A stretch of 15,664 bases of DNA from Shewanella sp. (lineage in GTDB: Bacteria > Pseudomonadota > Gammaproteobacteria > Enterobacterales > Shewanellaceae). The stretch is taken from positions 1 to 15,664 of the forward strand of contig SDWK01000420.1 in NCBI GenBank assembly GCA_004195335.1. The letters run 5' to 3'. The translations under genes were made by a program, and so were the position numbers. Under the pieces are notes generated by a model. It was not told the DNA's origin and made no database searches. It worked only from the letters and a program-made list of their open reading frames with translations. Shown here in pieces: positions 15,607-15,664 of this stretch (positions within the stretch are counted from its first letter, which is position 1; each line of letters opens with the position of its first letter).

Positions 15607-15664
15607 TGATAATCCTTAGATACGAACAAGATAGATCGCCTCTAGAAAGTATTTAGGATGAGAG

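Noticed and set aside
1..15664. CRISPR array, insertion sequence, prophage, toxin-antitoxin pair or tRNA
   Set aside because: No regularly spaced repeats, transposase or integrase motifs, paired small genes with such signatures or cloverleaf-like sequence were seen on either strand.
15607..15664. Start of another gene at the right edge (AGGATGAGAG)
   Set aside because: Too few bases remain to tell a real start codon from chance.

Overview
The window looks like a chromosomal segment of a marine gammaproteobacterium, most likely Shewanella or a close Alteromonadales relative. The evidence is the protein sequences I recognise, the conserved gene order (metG divergent from mrp, then udk and dcd; pabC-mltG-tmk-holB-pilZ-tatD), moderate base composition, and a palindromic repeat resembling elements I associate with Shewanella and Vibrio genomes. 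No phage, insertion sequence, CRISPR array, tRNA or rRNA was seen. This assignment was made by reading alone, without a database search.

Left part (1-4800): metG (methionyl-tRNA synthetase) runs leftward into a strong hairpin terminator. It is divergent from mrp (Fe-S carrier ATPase), udk (uridine kinase) and dcd (dCTP deaminase), which run rightward. udk and dcd both feed pyrimidine nucleotide pools.

Centre (4800-9540): a compact rightward operon holds pabC (folate/p-aminobenzoate), mltG (murein transglycosylase), tmk (dTMP kinase), holB (DNA polymerase III delta prime), pilZ (type IV pilus factor) and tatD (metal-dependent DNase/hydrolase). The first four overlap by 1-4 bases, which suggests translational coupling. 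dcd and tmk lie on the same dTTP supply route, and folate supports thymidylate synthesis.

Right part (9541-15664): rsmF (16S rRNA m5C methyltransferase) runs leftward into a structured region shared with the end of tatD. Divergent from it is a membrane protein that fuses the SpmA-like and SpmB-like halves of the spore-maturation/nucleoside-gate family. Next come an uncharacterised leftward outer-membrane beta-barrel gene, dgkA (diacylglycerol kinase, leftward) and a rightward gene for a small ATP-dependent DNA ligase with a signal peptide (Lig E type).

Nearly all genes are ordinary housekeeping genes. The less ordinary signals are in the right half. They are a tandem duplication of about 33 bp that copies the start region of the outer-membrane protein gene and creates a coupled 10-codon leader ORF; a three-hairpin, inverted-repeat-bounded element between tatD and rsmF; a REP-like palindrome; the fused SpmAB protein in what should be a non-sporulating organism; and the exported DNA ligase. 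I found no convincing evidence of a wholly new multi-gene system.
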